Shown here piece after piece: positions 5,598-9,455 of a DNA stretch of 9,455 nucleotides. Location of the stretch: NCBI GenBank assembly GCA_038229875.1, contig JBBROA010000141.1, forward strand, positions 1 through 9,455. Reading direction: 5' to 3'. Source of the DNA: JALYUA01 sp038229875 (GTDB lineage: Bacteria > Acidobacteriota > Thermoanaerobaculia > UBA5066 > Gp7-AA6). Position 1 is the first letter of the stretch. The number at the start of each line of letters is the position of its first letter. The position numbers and the translations under genes were made by a program. Under the pieces are notes generated by a model. It was not told where the DNA came from, ran no database searches, and was given only the letters and a program-made list of their open reading frames with translations.

Positions 5598-8500
5598 ATG
5601 ACCGGCGAGCAGCAGATCTTTTACGACCCGCGTCACCGGCGGTGGCGGCGGTTCACGCGGGTTCTCTGGCTCGCGTCCGCGGTCGTGTCGGCCATTTTCG
5701 GTGCGCTCGTCGCGGCGGTCCTGGTGAACCCGGCGCTGCCGGTCCTAGGCCTCCCGTCCTCGCGAGCGCTCCCCGCTGCCCGTCACGTGATCCCGTCCCC
5801 CGCGGACATGAAGCCAAAGCGGCCGCTCGAAGCTCGTCTCGCCCGTGAAAAAAAGAGATTGCGCGCGGAGATCGCCGCGACACCGACTCCCGTGCGCGCG
5901 TCGGGGCAGACGGCCGCCGGCCCAAGACGTGCCGCGCCTTCCCGCCTCCTCGGTTTCTACGTCAACTGGGACGACACCAGCTTCTCCTCGCTGAAGGAGA
6001 ACGTGGGCCGCATCGACGAGCTCATTCCCGAATGGCTGCATCTGGCGGACGCCCAAGGCGCGCTTTCCGCCGACGATCCGACGACCACGGCGTCGGTTCT
6101 CGCCTTCCTGCGACAGGCGCGGCCCGGGCTTCCGATCGCGCCTCTCGTCAACAACTTCAATTCTCAGACGATGCAGTGGGAGTCGGCGCGCCTGGGAGCC
6201 ATGCTCGCAAGCCCTGCCGCGCGCTCGGCCGCCGTCGCGGGCCTGCTCCGCTTCGTCGAGCGGCAGCGCTTTGCGGGAATCTCCGTCGACTTCGAAGCCG
6301 TCCCGCGGGAACGACATCCGGAACTCCTCGCTTTCATGCGGGAACTGTACGCCGCGTTCCACACCCGTGGACTGGAGGTCTCCCAGTCCGTTCCGCTAGA
6401 CGACACCGACTTCGACTATGCGGGCCTGGCCACGTCGAACGACTTCCTGATCCTGATGGCGTACGACGAGCACACCGGCGATGGGGATGCGGGCCCGGTC
6501 GCTTCTCAGGGGTGGTATCGCAACGCGCTGGCGCAGAGGTTCCGGGAGCTGCCGCCGGAAAAGTGGGTGGTCGCAATCGGGAACTACGGTTACGACTGGC
6601 CGGTCGGGGGCGGCGCCGCGACGGAGGTCTCATTTCAGGAGGCGCTGCGGATCGCCCGGGATTCCGAGGGCGAGATCGCGCTCGATCCTGAGAGCCTGAA
6701 CCCCTCCTTTTCGTATCGCGACGAGAAGAATCGGCTCCGGCGCGTCTGGTTCCTGAACGCCTTGACGGCGTTCAACCAGGTCGTCGAGGCGTCCGGCCGC
6801 GGCCCCCGCGGATTCGCGCTCTGGCGGCTCGGGTCCGAGGACCCGTCGATCTGGCAGGTTTTCGCCCGGCGGGCGGCCCTCGGACGCGACACCGCCATGG
6901 ACCTTCGCACGCTCCACTATGGATACGACATCGACTACGAGGGCGTCGGAGAGGTCCTTCGCGTCACGGCCACGCCCGCCGACGGCGTACGCGAGGTGGA
7001 CTTCGACCCCCGCTCCGGTCTGATCGTTGGGGAGCGGCTTCGCTCCTACCCGTCTCCCTACGTCATCACGCGCTGGGGAGGAACGCCCCCAACGCGGCGT
7101 ATCGCGCTCACGTTCGATGACGGACCGGACCCCTCCGCCACACCGGCGATCCTCGATATTCTTCGCCGGGAGCACGTGCCCGCCACATTTTTCGTCATCG
7201 GATTGAACGCCGACCGCTACCCCGGGCTCCTCGCGCGCATAGACGCCGAGGGTCACGAAATCGGCAATCACACCTTCACGCATCCGAACATCGCCATGAT
7301 CCGGGAGCGCCAGCTGTCGCTCGAAGTCAACGCGACGGAGCGGCTGTTCGAGAGCCGGCTCGGCCGGGGGTCCGTGCTTTTCCGGCCTCCCTATGCCGAA
7401 GACGTCGAGCCCGAAACGCCCGCCCAGGTCCGACCCCTTCTGTTCACGAGCGGTCGCGGCTACTACACGATCGGGATGCAGATCGATCCCGGCGACTGGA
7501 AAACACCCGGTGTCGATCGGATCGTCGCCGCGACCGTCGAGGGAGCGGACCGGGGCGACGGGAACGTCGTCCTCCTCCACGACGGCGGAGGGGACCGCTC
7601 CCAGACGGTCGCGGCCCTGCCGCGGATCATCGAGTCCCTGAGACAGCGCCGCTTCGAGCTCGTGCCGGTCTCCGACCTCATCGGGGTGACGCGCGATGCG
7701 GTCATGCCGCGGATCCCGCAGCGCGGCCGTGCGTCAGCGGCTATCGACGATGCGGCCTTCCTGCTTCTTTCGTGGGGGGCCGCCACCATTCGATTTCTCT
7801 TCATCGCGGGAATCCTTCTCGGGATGGGGCGTCTGTCGATCGTCGGCGGCCTCGCAATCGCGGGGTGGCTCCGGAGCCGGCGGAGAACTTTCCCGGGCCC
7901 GCTTCCGTCGGTCGCGGTGGTCGTGCCTGCCTACAACGAAGAGATGGTCGTCGTCCGAACGATTGAAGCGTTGCTCGCTTCGGACATGCCCGGTTTTGAA
8001 ATCGTGGTCGTCGATGACGGATCCACCGACCAGACGCGCGCGCGCGTCGAGGCCTCTTTCAGCGGCAACCTCCGCGTCCGCCTCTTTTCCTGCGCGAACG
8101 CCGGCAAAGCCTCCGCCTTGAACTACGGCATCGAACGGACCGGCGCGGAGATCGTGATCGCGCTCGACGCCGATACGCTGTTCCGCCCGAACGCCGTCAG
8201 GCTGCTCGCACGCCACTTCCAGGACCCTTCGGTCGCTGCGGTGGCCGGCAACGCGAAAGTCGGAAACCGCGTCAACCTGCTCACGAATCTCCAGGCCCTC
8301 GAATACATAACGAGTCAGAACCTCGACAGGCGCGCGTTCGAAGTGCTGAACTCCATCTCGGTGGTGCCGGGCGCGATCGGAGCCTGGCGCCGGAGCCTCG
8401 TCCTCGAGGCCGGAGGGTTTTCGGGCGAGACCCTCGCGGAGGACGCCGACCTGACTCTCGCGATCGTGCGGCGGGGATACCGGGTGCGGTACGAAGAGCG

Positions 8501-9017
8501 GGCGATCGCGTGGACCGAAGCGCCCGACACGGTCTCCGGACTGCTCAAACAGCGTTTTCGCTGGACGTTCGGCACTCTGCAGGCGGCCTGGAAGCATCTG
8601 GATACATTCCTGCGGCCCCGTTACCGGGGATTGGGGCTTTTCGCCCTGCCGAACCTTTTCCTGTTTCAGGTGCTCTTTCCGCTGATCGCGCCCGTGATGG
8701 ACCTGGTGATGGTCGCTTCGCTCGCGATCGCGGCGCTCGAAGGAAAACAGCATCCGGACGCTCCGGATTCTTCCTGGAAGACCGTGCTTTTTTACTACGC
8801 GCTCTTTCTCGCCGTCGACGTGCTCGCCTCCGCTCTCGCGTTTCTTTTGGAAAAGCGGGAGGACTGGCGCCTTCTCGCCTGGCTCTTCCTTCAGCGGCTC
8901 GTCTATCGACCGCTTCTCTGCTACGTCGCCCTGCGCTCCGTGCTCACCGCCGTCCGGGGACCGATCGTCGGGTGGGGCAAGCTCGAACGGAAGGCGACCG
9001 TCCGGGAGGGGAGCTAA
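5598..9017 (+). CDS. Trifunctional GH18 hydrolase / NodB polysaccharide deacetylase / family-2 glycosyltransferase
   Basis: This 1139-residue membrane protein probably makes, de-N-acetylates and trims an N-acetylglucosamine-type polymer. Order: basic cytoplasmic start and TM about 22-44; coiled Lys/Arg-rich linker 70-110; GH18 domain about 115-425 (AGISVDFE with Asp231 and acid Glu233, LMAYDE, Trp409); a beta linker 430-495. Next is the NodB/CE4 domain about 500-695: TFDDGPD with Asp507 and Asp508, HEIGNHTFTH with His558 and His562, RPPY 596-599, DPGDW 630-634, LLHD 659-662. A hydrophobic segment at about 717-757 follows, then a GT2 domain from 770: VPAYNEE, DDGSTD, DADT with Asp857/Asp859, AEDAD with Asp949, and QRFRW 985-989. 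Three hydrophobic stretches (1012-1046, 1063-1084, 1092-1115) end the protein. The GT2 signature is that of processive synthases such as NodC, PgaC and hyaluronan synthase. CDD has, as I recall, a GH18_trifunctional group with these three domains. No strong Shine-Dalgarno precedes ATG 5598, but the TM begins right after it. Confidence 0.92.
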   Translation: MTGEQQIFYDPRHRRWRRFTRVLWLASAVVSAIFGALVAAVLVNPALPVLGLPSSRALPAARHVIPSPADMKPKRPLEARLAREKKRLRAEIAATPTPVRASGQTAAGPRRAAPSRLLGFYVNWDDTSFSSLKENVGRIDELIPEWLHLADAQGALSADDPTTTASVLAFLRQARPGLPIAPLVNNFNSQTMQWESARLGAMLASPAARSAAVAGLLRFVERQRFAGISVDFEAVPRERHPELLAFMRELYAAFHTRGLEVSQSVPLDDTDFDYAGLATSNDFLILMAYDEHTGDGDAGPVASQGWYRNALAQRFRELPPEKWVVAIGNYGYDWPVGGGAATEVSFQEALRIARDSEGEIALDPESLNPSFSYRDEKNRLRRVWFLNALTAFNQVVEASGRGPRGFALWRLGSEDPSIWQVFARRAALGRDTAMDLRTLHYGYDIDYEGVGEVLRVTATPADGVREVDFDPRSGLIVGERLRSYPSPYVITRWGGTPPTRRIALTFDDGPDPSATPAILDILRREHVPATFFVIGLNADRYPGLLARIDAEGHEIGNHTFTHPNIAMIRERQLSLEVNATERLFESRLGRGSVLFRPPYAEDVEPETPAQVRPLLFTSGRGYYTIGMQIDPGDWKTPGVDRIVAATVEGADRGDGNVVLLHDGGGDRSQTVAALPRIIESLRQRRFELVPVSDLIGVTRDAVMPRIPQRGRASAAIDDAAFLLLSWGAATIRFLFIAGILLGMGRLSIVGGLAIAGWLRSRRRTFPGPLPSVAVVVPAYNEEMVVVRTIEALLASDMPGFEIVVVDDGSTDQTRARVEASFSGNLRVRLFSCANAGKASALNYGIERTGAEIVIALDADTLFRPNAVRLLARHFQDPSVAAVAGNAKVGNRVNLLTNLQALEYITSQNLDRRAFEVLNSISVVPGAIGAWRRSLVLEAGGFSGETLAEDADLTLAIVRRGYRVRYEERAIAWTEAPDTVSGLLKQRFRWTFGTLQAAWKHLDTFLRPRYRGLGLFALPNLFLFQVLFPLIAPVMDLVMVASLAIAALEGKQHPDAPDSSWKTVLFYYALFLAVDVLASALAFLLEKREDWRLLAWLFLQRLVYRPLLCYVALRSVLTAVRGPIVGWGKLERKATVREGS

Positions 9018-9455
9018 GAGGAGCCCGGGTTCTCGTCCGTTGTTCGCCGCCTACGCATGGCGTGCTCGCCTAAGAGCGGCGAGATTCGCGGATATTTTCG
9101 TCGGACAAGGCCGAACTGCTCGATGGCGTGCTTCTCGATGTGCGCCATCCCTTCGTCCATCGAATCCGTGAAGAGAAGAAGGTCGAGGTCCACCGGGCTG
9201 ATGGTGCCCGCGACGACCATTTCTTTCATCAGGGTCCTGAGGGGTTGCCAGTACTCGGTGCCGAAGATCACAACCGGGAAACTGTCGATCTTTTTCGTCT
9301 GGATCAGCGTGAGCGCTTCAAAAAGCTCGTCCATCGTGCCGACGCCGCCCGGCATCACGACGAAGGCGTAGGAGTACTTGACGAGCATGACCTTGCGGAC
9401 GAAGAAGTACTTGAACGTCACTCGGCGGTCCAGGTACGCGTTTAACTTCTGCTCC
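9014..9455 (-). CDS. LOG-family (TIGR00730) Rossmann-fold protein, partial: N-terminus beyond right edge
   Basis: The frame is open to the window's right edge, so the GTG at 9419-9421 is internal and not the start. Upstream codons read EQKLNAYLDRRVTFKYFF, which continues the family's conserved pattern. The hallmark nucleotide/phosphoribose-binding motif PGGVGTMDELFE is present and intact, followed by ALTLIQTKKIDSFPVVIFG, the usual core. LOG proteins (once mislabelled lysine decarboxylases) include cytokinin-activating enzymes that release the base from nucleoside 5'-monophosphates. Bacterial members act on purine nucleotides or are uncharacterised, so a phosphoribohydrolase role is likely but not shown. 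The C-terminal tail from about residue 110 of the visible part is Arg-rich (RRKYPRIS, MRRRRTTDENPGSS) and probably disordered. Its stop TAG (9014-9016) overlaps the TAA of the convergent trifunctional gene (9015-9017). Confidence 0.88.
   Translation of the reverse strand, partial: EQKLNAYLDRRVTFKYFFVRKVMLVKYSYAFVVMPGGVGTMDELFEALTLIQTKKIDSFPVVIFGTEYWQPLRTLMKEMVVAGTISPVDLDLLLFTDSMDEGMAHIEKHAIEQFGLVRRKYPRISPLLGEHAMRRRRTTDENPGSS

Noticed and set aside
3819..5636. 605-codon open frame on the - strand opposite the amidohydrolase gene
   Set aside because: It is an antisense shadow in high-GC DNA: the translation is rich in Arg, Asp and Gly with no domain motif, while the + strand carries clear amidohydrolase motifs and a signal peptide.
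7734..8753. 339-codon - strand open frame inside the glycosyltransferase region
   Set aside because: The Arg/Glu/His-rich shadow has no motif; the + frame carries the complete GT2 signature there.
9419..9421. GTG at 9419-9421 as the start of the LOG-family gene
   Set aside because: Codons upstream to the window edge encode the conserved EQK-N-YLD element of the family, so the gene begins outside the window.

Overview
The window is GC-rich bacterial chromosomal DNA. Its mix of genes is an OmpR/CusS-type two-component pair, secreted peptidase/amidohydrolase-type enzymes, a three-domain GH18/NodB/GT2 membrane protein and a LOG-family protein. Together with the long GC-driven antisense open frames, this suggests a high-GC soil or sediment bacterium, possibly Acidobacteriota or a neighbouring phylum. 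The taxonomic guess is inference from gene types and composition. No rRNA, tRNA, CRISPR, phage or transposase gene is visible.

Layout. Positions 1-1800 hold the 3' end of an OmpR-family response regulator and a complete sensor histidine kinase, joined by a GTGA stop/start overlap (+ strand). Positions 1801-2183 are a convergent 3'-3' intergenic region with several strong inverted repeats and a 22-bp direct repeat. On the - strand follow a small secreted protein of unknown function (2184-2609) and an M20 metallo-deacylase of the ArgE/DapE/LysK type (2700-3749). Divergent to the latter, on the + strand, is a secreted D-aminoacylase-like amidohydrolase (3834-5540) that has lost the usual HxH metal motif. 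After a 57-bp gap with a hairpin comes a 1139-residue protein (5598-9017) combining a GH18 hydrolase, a NodB-type polysaccharide deacetylase and a processive family-2 glycosyltransferase. A LOG-family gene (- strand, running off the right edge) converges on it, with the two stop codons overlapping.

How the parts may fit. The two-component pair may sense an envelope signal. An 11-bp-period direct repeat of the kind OmpR-family regulators bind lies just upstream of the small secreted gene, about 0.8 kb away, which makes that gene a candidate target. The M20 enzyme and the amidohydrolase belong to families that act on N-acyl amino acids or related amides and share a short divergent intergenic region. 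The trifunctional protein carries in one chain the three activities (synthesis, N-deacetylation, hydrolysis) that the Pga exopolysaccharide system spreads over PgaC and PgaB, so it probably makes or remodels an N-acetylglucosamine-type polymer. The most noteworthy points are this trifunctional enzyme, the HxH-less amidohydrolase, the candidate operator and the structured convergent intergenic region.
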